NCBI RefSeq assembly: GCF_009770985.1
Contig: NZ_WSRW01000001.1
Location: 1,240,001-1,304,000, forward strand
Source: Mucilaginibacter lacusdianchii
GTDB lineage: Bacteria; Bacteroidota; Bacteroidia; Sphingobacteriales; Sphingobacteriaceae
DNA: 64,000 bases
Direction: 5' to 3'
Shown piece by piece: positions 1 through 7,650 of the stretch. The notes under the pieces were generated by a model. It saw only the letters and a program-made list of their open reading frames with translations, did not search any database and had not been told where the DNA came from. The translations under genes and the position numbers were made by a program. How positions within the stretch are numbered: the stretch's first letter is position 1; each line of letters begins with the position of its first letter.

Positions 1-850
1 CTATAAATTTCACGTTAGGCGCTTTTAACAACTGTTCCGGGATATACTCAGGCCAGTGTGGTCCGGCCAGGATGAATGATTTATCAGCATTGGCGGCTAC
101 CACAGCCACAAGCAACGGATAATCAATACGGCGCTCTATACTGCCAATATAGCCAATAACAGGCCGGCGTACATTGTTCAGTTTAGGATGAACCGGTACA
201 GCCGGATCAAGCACTGTGGCAAAATGATGCACATCGGCGCCATTTGGTACTAAATATGTGTTAGGGTTTTGCTGCTTCTTCTCTTCGTAAAGCGCCTTAC
301 TGGTACATATTACCAGGTTAGACGTTTTCACCAGTTCATTTTCAGATTGTATACCGTGTTTTATATCATATGGCACAATCATCGGATCTACACATTGGTA
401 AACAGTATAGCTGGGTTTGATATATTTGGCCAGTCCAGGGTAATGAAAGTTGAAGGCATTGATATAAATGAAATTGGTAACCCCTTCACTTTTTAACGCT
501 TTATTGATACGGCTGGAGAGCAGCAGTTCATTGAATTTTAAAGCCGCACGGTACAACTTACCCTCGGGCAAAAAATTGATGGGAAGCACCGGCGGACATA
601 CAATGACTTTAAGCCCCGGCATATCAGTATCTTTTATACCGGTTGATGTTATCTTAAAATCATCCCTTCTCGATTTTACTTCTTCCCCTTTACGCTGCTG
701 GATGTAGTCTTTCAGGGTAAACGGATACTCTATAAAAAACACTTTATTTTTTTTAGCCAAATTACGTGCTATAAAAAATGAGGTGGATTGTATAAAGCCA
801 TCAAAACGGGTATTGCCTAAAATTACAATAAACTTGCCTTCTAATGTCAT
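1..850 (-). CDS. Glycosyltransferase (group 1 / TuaH-like), C-terminus cut by window edge
   Basis: Reading in from base 850, the open frame runs without a stop to the window edge, giving 283 residues. The N-terminus (MTLEGKFIVILGNTRFDGF) opens with a beta strand and loop typical of a GT-B fold. Later segments resemble the second Rossmann domain (VIGYIGSIERRIDY, FILAGPHWPEY), where group 1 glycosyltransferases bind the nucleotide sugar. This arrangement is known from TuaH-like and exopolysaccharide glycosyltransferases. The activity is inferred from fold; donor and acceptor are unknown. The ATG at 850 is the first codon of the conserved start. The upstream neighbours point the other way, so it starts a leftward unit that continues outside the window. 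Confidence 0.8.
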   Translation of the reverse strand, partial: MTLEGKFIVILGNTRFDGFIQSTSFFIARNLAKKNKVFFIEYPFTLKDYIQQRKGEEVKSRRDDFKITSTGIKDTDMPGLKVIVCPPVLPINFLPEGKLYRAALKFNELLLSSRINKALKSEGVTNFIYINAFNFHYPGLAKYIKPSYTVYQCVDPMIVPYDIKHGIQSENELVKTSNLVICTSKALYEEKKQQNPNTYLVPNGADVHHFATVLDPAVPVHPKLNNVRRPVIGYIGSIERRIDYPLLVAVVAANADKSFILAGPHWPEYIPEQLLKAPNVKFI

Positions 851-1045
851 GCGTTGGGGCTAGGTATACTAAAAAGTAGGTAAATTAACATATATATATC
901 AGTATTCAGAAAAAACGATGCCAACTTTTTATTGCTGGCTTAGCCCAAACCGGAATGATGAAGTCAAAATCTTGTTTTAGCAAGAAGATTATAGCGCTCT
1001 GTTGAACGTTAAAGCAAGAAAAAGTTAAGGCTAACCGGCTTATAA

Positions 1046-1339
1046 ATGCACTTTCTTTTACCTAAATATTCTAAAAAGTTTTATAACTTCGAATGTCTTT
1101 TAGCCGTTCCTTTTATGCTTAGCCCATCTGATTACATTGTGCAACATATGGCGCACGTAAATTGTGCATTTCTAAAGCCTGGTGACCGCGTATATTACGA
1201 CCTGCGGTTCAAGAGTACCGTGCCTACCCTAATCATGTTCGAAACTTTGCTTAGCCGCCTTTATAAATTTAAACACATTAGCGGCGATAAATCTACCGGC
1301 AATATGGTAATCTTTGAAATTACAACGGTTAAGTTATAA
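1046..1339 (+). CDS. Hypothetical small protein
   Basis: An open frame of 97 codons between the leftward glycosyltransferase and the next rightward gene. I recognise no domain and see no signal peptide or membrane segment. An internal ATG at 1114 (MLSPSDYIVQHMAHVNCAF) would give a 74-residue form and looks the more natural start. The C-terminal half (PGDRVYYDLRF, GDKSTGNMVIFEI) reads like alternating beta strands, which favours a real protein. Nothing else in the segment competes for coding. It remains unproven. Confidence 0.4.
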   Translation: MHFLLPKYSKKFYNFECLLAVPFMLSPSDYIVQHMAHVNCAFLKPGDRVYYDLRFKSTVPTLIMFETLLSRLYKFKHISGDKSTGNMVIFEITTVKL

Positions 1340-1434
1340 TCACTATTACTTACTTGTATTACTGTTTGCAAACATTTTTTGTAACGTAGTAGTTATCATA
1401 CCTATATTTTAATGATAAACTTAATATTCGCACT

Positions 1435-1749
1435 ATGAGAAAAGGATGGTTTTTAGCAATGGCTATGTTTGGCCTGTTCAGCGTAAGCAGCACTTATGCA
1501 CAAACAGACTCAGTGAAAATAAAGGTAAAAAGGAACAAGTATAAAAAAGTGGTCAAAGCCAGCCCTCGTACAACACCTGCAGCTACTACTGTAAATGTTA
1601 ACACCACACCAGCTGCGCAAACCACTACAACTACAACCACCAGTAAACCGGCAGCGCGGCAAACATCGGTAGCCACCAAAAGCTCTGCAACGTCATCGCG
1701 GGTAGTACATAAAACCACAACTAAACGTTCGGCAGCACCTAAGCGTTAA
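1435..1749 (+). CDS. Secreted Thr/Ala/Lys-rich low-complexity protein
   Basis: A 104-residue protein with a clear signal peptide (MRKGWFLAMAMFGLFSVSSTYA, cleavage probably before QTDS). The mature part is almost entirely threonine, alanine, serine, lysine and arginine, including a run of seven threonines near residue 65. It is basic and probably disordered in the periplasm. No enzymatic domain is visible and I can give no function. A strong hairpin terminator follows at 1783-1820, so it is a single-gene transcript. Confidence 0.75.
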   Translation: MRKGWFLAMAMFGLFSVSSTYAQTDSVKIKVKRNKYKKVVKASPRTTPAATTVNVNTTPAAQTTTTTTTSKPAARQTSVATKSSATSSRVVHKTTTKRSAAPKR

Positions 1750-1782
1750 AGTTTAGCCAACATTTTACTATTTAAGCATTTG

Positions 1783-1820
1783 CAGGGCTTTTCATTATAG
1801 AAAAGCCCTGTTTTATTTTT
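1783..1820 (+). terminator. Rho-independent terminator
   Basis: An 11-bp perfect inverted repeat (CAGGGCTTTTC / GAAAAGCCCTG) with a short loop is followed by TTTTATTTTT. It lies 34 bp after the stop of the low-complexity secreted protein. Confidence 0.85.
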
Positions 1821-1984
1821 GTGATACTTTGATTTAAGCCGTTTACCTACAAATCAGATAGCAAATAATTGCTTTGACAATCAATTGCTTATAGCTTTAA
1901 ATAAAAACTTTAATATCATTTCATTAAACCCTCCTGCAAAAAATCTATCTGAAAATTATAATTAGTTACTTAAACAATACGATT

Positions 1985-2350
1985 ATGAAAAAGATGATTT
2001 TTGTTTGGAGTTTAATAGCTGGATTTCTATTAACCAATATAAATGTTCAGGCACAACGCCGTCCCATGAGTTCACAAGCTAAAGGTGCTTTAATTGGCGG
2101 TGCAGGCGGCGCCTTGCTAGGTGCAATAATTGGCAACAACGTAAAAGGTGCTTTAATTGGTGCAGCCATTGGCGCTGGTGGTGGTTATATTGTAGGTAAC
2201 GAACATCGCCGTACCGTACAAAAACGCCAGGCAGCTTACCGTCAGGGATATTCCAACGGTTACTATACCCGAAACCGCGAGGTAAACTACCGTACCCGTT
2301 ACCAAGGTTACCCTTCATACCGTAATGTACGTTATGCCAACTACAGATAA
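1985..2350 (+). CDS. Glycine-zipper (YMGG-like) envelope protein
   Basis: A 121-residue protein with a signal peptide (MKKMIFVWSLIAGFLLTNINVQAQ). Residues about 31-66 form a glycine zipper (KGALIGGAGGALLGAIIG, then KGALIGAAIGAGGGYIVGN), the two-helix membrane-associated motif of YMGG/OmpA-like glycine-zipper families. The C-terminal half is rich in Tyr, Arg and Asn (YRQGYSNGYYTRNREVNYR) and has no known fold. It probably sits in or under the outer membrane; the role is unknown. The same zipper occurs in the OmpA-type lipoprotein at 9580-10260. It is a single transcription unit closed by a terminator. Confidence 0.8.
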   Translation: MKKMIFVWSLIAGFLLTNINVQAQRRPMSSQAKGALIGGAGGALLGAIIGNNVKGALIGAAIGAGGGYIVGNEHRRTVQKRQAAYRQGYSNGYYTRNREVNYRTRYQGYPSYRNVRYANYR

Positions 2351-2365
2351 TAAATACCGGTTTAT

Positions 2366-2401
2366 AAAAAAGCCTTTGTGATAACACAAAGGCTTTTTTT
2401 G
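2366..2401 (+). terminator. Rho-independent terminator
   Basis: AAAAAGCCTTTGTG, a 4-base loop, CACAAAGGCTTTTTTT: a near-perfect hairpin with a U-run, 15 bp after the glycine-zipper gene. Confidence 0.88.
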
Positions 2402-2431
2402 TTGGAAGACTTTTATTTAAATGTGTTGTTT

Positions 2432-2665
2432 TTATGTGGCTTGTTGGAAATAATTAAAGCCAGTCAATTCCATACTTGTTCTTCGTCCGTGTGTGGTTGT
2501 TTTTCGGTTAAAATAGCATTTGCCCACCAGTATAATTAAAGCGACTACCAATATGGCTTTTAGCCAAAATTTAATAACTTTTACAAACAGCAAAAAGGCC
2601 ACAATGCAACAAGCTACAATAATGGCCCAATAGCTAAGTCCGGTACTTGCAATTGCTAAAAGCAT
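2432..2665 (-). CDS. Small membrane protein, unknown function
   Basis: A 77-residue protein with two closely spaced hydrophobic segments (about residues 8-30 and 34-50; WAIIVACCIVAFLLFVKVI, AILVVALIILVGKCYF) and a polar C-terminal tail with a basic patch (NRKTTTHGRRT). No family is recognised. ATG at 2665. It lies alone and leftward between a rightward terminator and the sensor kinase gene. The regular hydrophobic pattern supports coding, but nothing suggests a function. Confidence 0.55.
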   Translation of the reverse strand: MLLAIASTGLSYWAIIVACCIVAFLLFVKVIKFWLKAILVVALIILVGKCYFNRKTTTHGRRTSMELTGFNYFQQAT

Positions 2666-2844
2666 ATAAAATATATGAATAAAATAACGGCTGCAATATA
2701 CGCAGAATATGGCTATTTAATGTGGCAAGCTTGTTATAATAGGTTTTATATGATTACTGATAACCTGTTTTTTGAATTTTTATAAAAGCTATAACTATTC
2801 AAAACTATTATAGACAAAAGCTATAATTAAAATTCTGCTGTTGC

Positions 2845-4236
2845 TTACGCCATATCAACAACCGATGATATGGTAAAATAAAAAATTGACCCTTTTCCTA
2901 TCTCACTTTCTACCCAAATAGAACCATCATGTAGTTTTATAATTTCAGCACTTAAATAAAGGCCAATACCAAAGCCCGATATAATTTTGTTTTGCTCAGC
3001 CTCAACCCGGTAATACCGCTCAAAAAGCCGCTTTTTATCTTCGGGTTTAATACCCATACCAAAATCTTGCACACTAATCTGCACGTGCTTATTAGTTATT
3101 TCTGTAGCTATATTGATAACTTTGCCGTTTACAGAATATTTAGCAGCGTTGCTGATGAGGTTGGATATTACAGATCCAATCTTGTCTCGGTCGGCATAAA
3201 CATACACGTCAGATACCGGTTTGAAGTCAATTTCGTGCCCACTCATAATCAGCCGGTTTTCATCAATAATCTCCTGTACCAAATCATTAAGATTAAACGT
3301 TTCCTTATCCAAATGCAACTTACCCGATTCAAAGCGCGACAGATTTAAAAATCCGTTAATCATTACCGTCATTTTCTTAATTTGATGATTTACTTTAGTT
3401 AGCGCATCTTTAAAGAACGGATCATCATGTCTTTTTGCTTTTGATTCCATTACTTGCAGGTAAGCCTTAATGGAGGTAAGTGGCGTTTTGAGTTCATGGC
3501 TTGCAATACCTATAAAGCTGTCTTTTTGCGCTTCAATGCCTATTCGCTCAGTTACATCTCTAAAGTGCGACACCATGGCGTAAATACCCGGTTCAGTCAG
3601 GTAATTAAAAACTTCTCCTTCCAGCCAACCATAGCTGCCATCTTTACGGATAAACTGGAGCTTTACAAAACTACAGCCTCCGGGTATTGCCAATATCTGC
3701 TCAACACTACCTTTATACTCTGTTAAAGATTTGGGCGTATAGAGCCTGTCTATTATCTGTGCCTCATATTCTTGAGGCGAATAACCAAATATCTCTTTTA
3801 CCTTCGGACTTACGTAAATTGCTTTACCAACTTCATTCCTAAGTACCAGCAAATCGCAGGCCTGTTCTATTAACAGCCTGAATTTGTTTTCGGCTGCCTC
3901 GCTCTTCTTCAACGCCCGTTTCATGGAATATCCCATAACAGCAACCAACAAGTTTTGCCCAGTAAAAACGGCCACTTGTATGCCTATGCGCGACGGCATT
4001 ATAAAAGAATGATATGGCTGAATAAAATAATAGTCGACGATACCTACGCAAACAAAATTTGTGATTAGTCCAATAGCCCAACCCGAATACCAGATCGTAG
4101 CTACGATAACAGCGGTGTATAGCAAAAATGGTGTACGAGCGCCCAGTAATTCATTAAAACTCAATTTAAACAAAGTAACCGCTACAATAAGCAGTAAAGG
4201 GAATATATAACGGGATAATTTCCTGTAAAAAAGCAT
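2845..4236 (-). CDS. Membrane sensor histidine kinase (DUF4118-type membrane part, PAS, HisKA, HATPase)
   Basis: A 463-residue kinase. Residues 1-105 carry about four membrane segments of the DUF4118/KdpD-like type. Residues about 115-232 form a PAS domain (RKDGSYGWLEGEVF, then FRDVTERI). The HisKA H-box is IASHELKTPLTS with phospho-acceptor His247. The ATPase domain shows the N box (ISNLISNAAKYS), a G1 box (DFGMGI) and a G2 box (GFGIGLYLS). It should autophosphorylate in response to a membrane or cytosolic signal and pass the phosphate on. No response regulator is adjacent, so it is an orphan kinase. ATG at 4236 begins directly with the first membrane segment. Confidence 0.9.
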   Translation of the reverse strand: MLFYRKLSRYIFPLLLIVAVTLFKLSFNELLGARTPFLLYTAVIVATIWYSGWAIGLITNFVCVGIVDYYFIQPYHSFIMPSRIGIQVAVFTGQNLLVAVMGYSMKRALKKSEAAENKFRLLIEQACDLLVLRNEVGKAIYVSPKVKEIFGYSPQEYEAQIIDRLYTPKSLTEYKGSVEQILAIPGGCSFVKLQFIRKDGSYGWLEGEVFNYLTEPGIYAMVSHFRDVTERIGIEAQKDSFIGIASHELKTPLTSIKAYLQVMESKAKRHDDPFFKDALTKVNHQIKKMTVMINGFLNLSRFESGKLHLDKETFNLNDLVQEIIDENRLIMSGHEIDFKPVSDVYVYADRDKIGSVISNLISNAAKYSVNGKVINIATEITNKHVQISVQDFGMGIKPEDKKRLFERYYRVEAEQNKIISGFGIGLYLSAEIIKLHDGSIWVESEIGKGSIFYFTISSVVDMA

Positions 4237-4345
4237 AGGGGAAGCGCTATAAAGAAGCGCCGAAATTTAAGCTAAAAAAGGGAAACTTATAGCTTAGATA
4301 AAATGAACTATATACAGCCTATGTAAACCTATCTTTGTTCTTAAA

Positions 4346-4627
4346 TCAAGGCAGTGTAGTAATACTTATTATCTGCCCTAAAACATTAGCTACGCTGGTT
4401 TGAAACTCATTTGGCGCAACGTCAAATATCAAGCCTGTTTCAGATTCTCCCCTACTCACATAGTCTACAGCTTCTACAGAGTCAATCTTGTAACTTATAC
4501 CATCTAATTGGATATAATAGCCGGCATCAATAACGCCTTCAATTATATTTCCGGTAAGTACTTGCCCAATACCTACTATACTAAAACACTTGCTGGTTTT
4601 AAATTGAGCTACTGTAGATAGTAACAT
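4346..4627 (-). CDS. Small beta-barrel protein resembling EF-Tu domain 2
   Basis: A 93-residue protein. The segment FSIVGIGQVLTGNIIEGVI matches the pattern at the start of domain 2 of translation GTPases (F.I.G.G.VLTG.I..G.I), followed by further beta strands (YIQLDGISYKIDSVEAVD). It is therefore probably a stand-alone OB/translation-barrel module. There is no GTPase domain here or next door. ATG at 4627. Function unknown; similar short proteins occur in Bacteroidota without an assigned role (family knowledge, not proof). Confidence 0.6.
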   Translation of the reverse strand: MLLSTVAQFKTSKCFSIVGIGQVLTGNIIEGVIDAGYYIQLDGISYKIDSVEAVDYVSRGESETGLIFDVAPNEFQTSVANVLGQIISITTLP

Positions 4628-4716
4628 GATATATAATTAAGTTGTGAATATAATTTCAGTGAAAACATTAAAGTTAAAGAACACTTTCTTTTCTATCTAC
4701 CAATTTGCAAAAACCT

Positions 4717-4724
4717 TATTTTTG
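4717..4724 (+). promoter_or_regulatory. Bacteroidota -7 element of lpxH
   Basis: TATTTTTG fits TAnnTTTG and ends 6 bases before the chosen lpxH ATG, so transcription would begin at or just before the start codon. No clear TTTG -33 element is seen. Confidence 0.5.
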
Positions 4725-4730
4725 ACGCTC

Positions 4731-5495
4731 ATGACCGCCCGTACCAAAATTTATTTTGCATCCGATTTTCATTTAGGCGCTGTTACCTATGCCGCCAGTC
4801 GCGAGCGCGAAGATTATCTGGTGCGCTGGTTCGACAGCATTAAGCATGATGCTGCCGAACTATTTTTGGTGGGCGATATTTTTGATTTTTGGTTTGAGTA
4901 TCGCTCGGTGGTACCCAAAGGGTACGTACGCTTTTTGGGCAAGCTGGCCGAATTATCAGACGCTGGTGTGAAACTTTACCTGTTCAGGGGCAACCATGAT
5001 ATGTGGATGTTCAATTACTTTGAACAAGAACTGAACGCCACTCTTATCAGCAATGAAATGATTTTGGAACGGCAGGGCAAAAAGCTATATATTCATCATG
5101 GTGACGGCTTAGGCCCTGGTGATGCTAAATATAAAATGCTTAAGAAGCTGTTTCGTAACCGCTTTTTACAATGGATGCTGGCACGCATACATCCTAATTT
5201 TACGTTTGGGCTGGCCAGCCGCTGGTCGCAGCATAGCCGTGTAGCTAATGCAGCTCCTAAAGAGCAAAAGCTATATGAAAACGAATGGCTAGTTACTTTT
5301 GCCCGCGAAACGCTGCAGCAATCACATTACGATTACATGATTTTTGGCCACCGCCATATTCCGCTGGTTATTCAACTGAGTGATGATAGCCAGTATATTA
5401 ATTTAGGCGAATGGATCCATTACCGCTCATACGCCGTAATGGAAAATGGGAAGGTTGATTTACTGTATTTTGAACAAGATCAATTGAGAGGGTAA
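4731..5495 (+). CDS. lpxH: UDP-2,3-diacylglucosamine diphosphatase
   Basis: Hydrolyses UDP-2,3-diacylglucosamine to lipid X and UMP in lipid A synthesis, at the inner face of the cytoplasmic membrane. The calcineurin-like metallophosphatase motifs are all present in order: DFHLG, GDIFDFWFEY, GNHD, HHGDG and GHRHIP. I chose ATG 4731 (254 residues) over an in-frame ATG at 4644. The homologous part starts at TKIYFASDFHLG, and a -7 element TATTTTTG sits at 4717-4724 inside the longer reading. Its stop codon directly abuts the stop of the convergent epimerase gene, with no spacer. Confidence 0.9.
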   Translation: MTARTKIYFASDFHLGAVTYAASREREDYLVRWFDSIKHDAAELFLVGDIFDFWFEYRSVVPKGYVRFLGKLAELSDAGVKLYLFRGNHDMWMFNYFEQELNATLISNEMILERQGKKLYIHHGDGLGPGDAKYKMLKKLFRNRFLQWMLARIHPNFTFGLASRWSQHSRVANAAPKEQKLYENEWLVTFARETLQQSHYDYMIFGHRHIPLVIQLSDDSQYINLGEWIHYRSYAVMENGKVDLLYFEQDQLRG

Positions 5496-6506
5496 TTACA
5501 TTGTTAGCCCCAACCCTGCATTATCATTCAATACCCACTTTCCATCTGCAAATGCAGGCATAGCAAACGGATTGTTACTGGTTAGCAGCGGTCCATCCAA
5601 ATCTGTCCAATCACATTGAGGGGCAAGGGCCGCTGCGGCCAGGGTTGCGCAGCTGGTTTCACTCATAGAGCCAATCAATATCTTTATTTTCAATTCACGC
5701 GCCTTTATTATCATTTGCCTCGCCTCATACATACCTGCCGATTTCATCAATTTGATATTGATGCCATGATAAACGCCATGCGCCTTATGCACATCGGCCA
5801 AACGTCGAACCGATTCATCGCCCAGAATAGGAATGGGACTACGTTCGGTAAGCCAGGCGTTACTATCCGGATCAGTTTTAAGCATGGGTTGCTCAATAAG
5901 CTGTACGCCCTGCTCGTGCAGCCAGCAAATCAAGTCAAGGCTTTGCTCCCTGTTGGTCCAGCCTTGGTTGGCGTCTACGTACAACGGCAGGTCAGTTACT
6001 GTACGAATAGCGTTTATTATCTTGCGGTCATCATCGCTACCCAACTTTACCTTGATTACGCTTACATTAGGCGCTTCCTTTACTTTTTGAGCAAGTATTT
6101 CGGGTGTATCCATACCCACGGTGTAGCTGGTTACCGGCATCAATGCAGGATTACTGCCTAGCAGTTGCCAGCAGGGCTTTTGTTGTAGCTTACCGTCTAA
6201 ATCGTGCAACGCAATATCAATGGCCGCTTTGATGGCCGGATTGCCCGGCGCCAGGCTATCCAGATAATTGATGATTTCTGCATAATTAAATGGATAAATA
6301 AACCGGCTTACATCTACTTTCTGTAAAAAACTGGTGGCCGATGCCCAGCTTTCGCCCATGTAAGGCACCATCGAAGCTTCGCCATAACCTGTATATCCTT
6401 CATAGTTTAATTGTACCAGCATCAGTGGTGTAGCTGTACGCGAATAATTGGCGATGGTAAAGCGGTTCTTGAGTTGCAGTTGGTAGGTAGTGTAGGTTAG
6501 TTTCAT
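5496..6506 (-). CDS. L-Ala-D/L-Glu (dipeptide) epimerase, enolase superfamily
   Basis: A 336-residue muconate-lactonizing subgroup enzyme. In order it shows the capping domain (GYGEASMVPYMGES), KVKLGSD with the first catalytic Lys, the metal ligands in LYVDANQGW, IEQPM and ILGDESV, the second catalytic Lys in INIKLMKSAGM, and a C-terminal IGSMSETSCA substrate loop. In the family such enzymes epimerise L-Ala-D-Glu from recycled murein; the exact dipeptide cannot be fixed from sequence. ATG 6506 is used because the codon two places upstream is only a TTG. It is convergent with lpxH. Confidence 0.85.
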   Translation of the reverse strand: MKLTYTTYQLQLKNRFTIANYSRTATPLMLVQLNYEGYTGYGEASMVPYMGESWASATSFLQKVDVSRFIYPFNYAEIINYLDSLAPGNPAIKAAIDIALHDLDGKLQQKPCWQLLGSNPALMPVTSYTVGMDTPEILAQKVKEAPNVSVIKVKLGSDDDRKIINAIRTVTDLPLYVDANQGWTNREQSLDLICWLHEQGVQLIEQPMLKTDPDSNAWLTERSPIPILGDESVRRLADVHKAHGVYHGINIKLMKSAGMYEARQMIIKARELKIKILIGSMSETSCATLAAAALAPQCDWTDLDGPLLTSNNPFAMPAFADGKWVLNDNAGLGLTM

Positions 6507-6613
6507 ATCCAAATGAAAGGTAAGAAAAGATGCTCTGAAAAATCAACTTGGGATGATTATGGTATTTTACAATTCTTACATATTTGCCCGCCGGATGCTT
6601 TAACTGTGGTATG

Positions 6614-6628
6614 TATCTTTGCCGCATG
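6614..6628 (+). promoter_or_regulatory. -7 element fused to start codon
   Basis: TATCTTTG (6614-6621), then CCGC, then ATG at 6626. The same 15 bases occur at 7636-7650 in front of the methyltransferase gene. The distance leaves no room for a ribosome binding site, so the mRNA is probably leaderless. Confidence 0.6.
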
Positions 6629-7615
6629 GCGCCAACTCTATATAGTCCGTTCAACCCGTTAAATTTTAGTAACCGCAACTGTTTTTTAACCGGCCAGGTT
6701 TTGTCATCTGAAGAAGAAAAGATTCAGGTATTCCCGGCTTGGTTAATGAGCCGTTATAACCTGGCCGATCAGCCGTTTAAACTGCTTGACGAGAGTTACG
6801 CCACCTACAAAGATTTAAAACTGCCTTGTGCCGCTAGTACCAACGAGCAATACATTGCACCGTTGGAAAATACTATAGCCGAGGCATTTACGCAAGGATA
6901 CCAGGCTGTGAAAGCATTGGACCCTATGCTGCTGTTTCAATGGGCGGGTAAGTTGCTGTATGGCATTGTTTTTAACGAAATACAGGCCGGTATACGCCAG
7001 CAACATGTAAGTGGCGAAGGTTTCAGTATGTCGCAGGCGCTGATACACAAATTTAGCCACCTGCACCTAATGCTGCAAAGCTTAAATATGCCACTGGTGT
7101 TTGACGAGTTTACACCCTTCAGTTTATTTCTGTTTAAGGTGAATAATGCCGAAAATGAGTTTGGCTATCGCGACGAAATCAATACGCTTACCTTTTCGCT
7201 ACGCATTCAGGATTTTGGTTTGATTATATGCCTGCAGGATAATGGGGCTAATGCACGGTATCACCGCGATTTGTACGAGCAATGGCAAAACCGTACCCTA
7301 CACCCCATACAGTTCGAAGAGATGAACGCCCGTATATTTTATTCGGCCTTTTTGTTTAACAAGCTGCCCGAATACAACGTATTGCCTGTAGGTGATGAAA
7401 TTTACTTGGAAGCGATGGCCCTGCGCGGTATGGGTGGTAAGCCTACATTTGATATGTGGCAAAACAAAACTTACGGGCAAGTGCTGGAAAGCTTCTGGAA
7501 AAAATGGGGATTTGTATTGTTTGAAATCATCAAAAACCCCGAAGCGCCCATGAGCTTTTTATTTAAGCCAGATGAAAGCGTAATAGATAACAGCGAGATT
7601 GATTTGCCGCTGTAA
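6626..7615 (+). CDS. Conserved hypothetical protein
   Basis: A 329-residue soluble protein with no domain I can name. It begins MAPTLYSPFNPLNFSNRNCF. It has no signal peptide or membrane segment and a mixed alpha/beta composition with long aromatic-rich stretches (DEFTPFSLFLFKV, YHRDLYEQWQNR). I chose ATG 6626 over an in-frame TTG at 6584 because a -7 element ends only 4 bases before it. It precedes the rRNA methyltransferase gene by 32 bp, but that gene has its own copy of the same promoter. The composition resembles the neighbouring core genes, which argues for a conserved rather than acquired gene. Confidence 0.75.
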   Translation: MAPTLYSPFNPLNFSNRNCFLTGQVLSSEEEKIQVFPAWLMSRYNLADQPFKLLDESYATYKDLKLPCAASTNEQYIAPLENTIAEAFTQGYQAVKALDPMLLFQWAGKLLYGIVFNEIQAGIRQQHVSGEGFSMSQALIHKFSHLHLMLQSLNMPLVFDEFTPFSLFLFKVNNAENEFGYRDEINTLTFSLRIQDFGLIICLQDNGANARYHRDLYEQWQNRTLHPIQFEEMNARIFYSAFLFNKLPEYNVLPVGDEIYLEAMALRGMGGKPTFDMWQNKTYGQVLESFWKKWGFVLFEIIKNPEAPMSFLFKPDESVIDNSEIDLPL

Positions 7616-7635
7616 TTCTCCTTTCTTATAATTTG

Positions 7636-7650
7636 TATCTTTGCCGCATG
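7636..7650 (+). promoter_or_regulatory. -7 element fused to start codon
   Basis: TATCTTTG (7636-7643), CCGC, ATG (7648-7650). It is identical over 15 bases to the element at 6614-6628, again leaving no room for a Shine-Dalgarno site. Confidence 0.6.

Noticed and set aside
269..707. Two overlapping plus-strand frames
   Set aside because: Both lie opposite the clear glycosyltransferase frame on the minus strand and have no ribosome site or recognisable sequence.
1494..1718. Minus-strand Val-rich frame
   Set aside because: Antisense of the Thr-rich secreted protein; runs of Val mirror runs of Thr codons.
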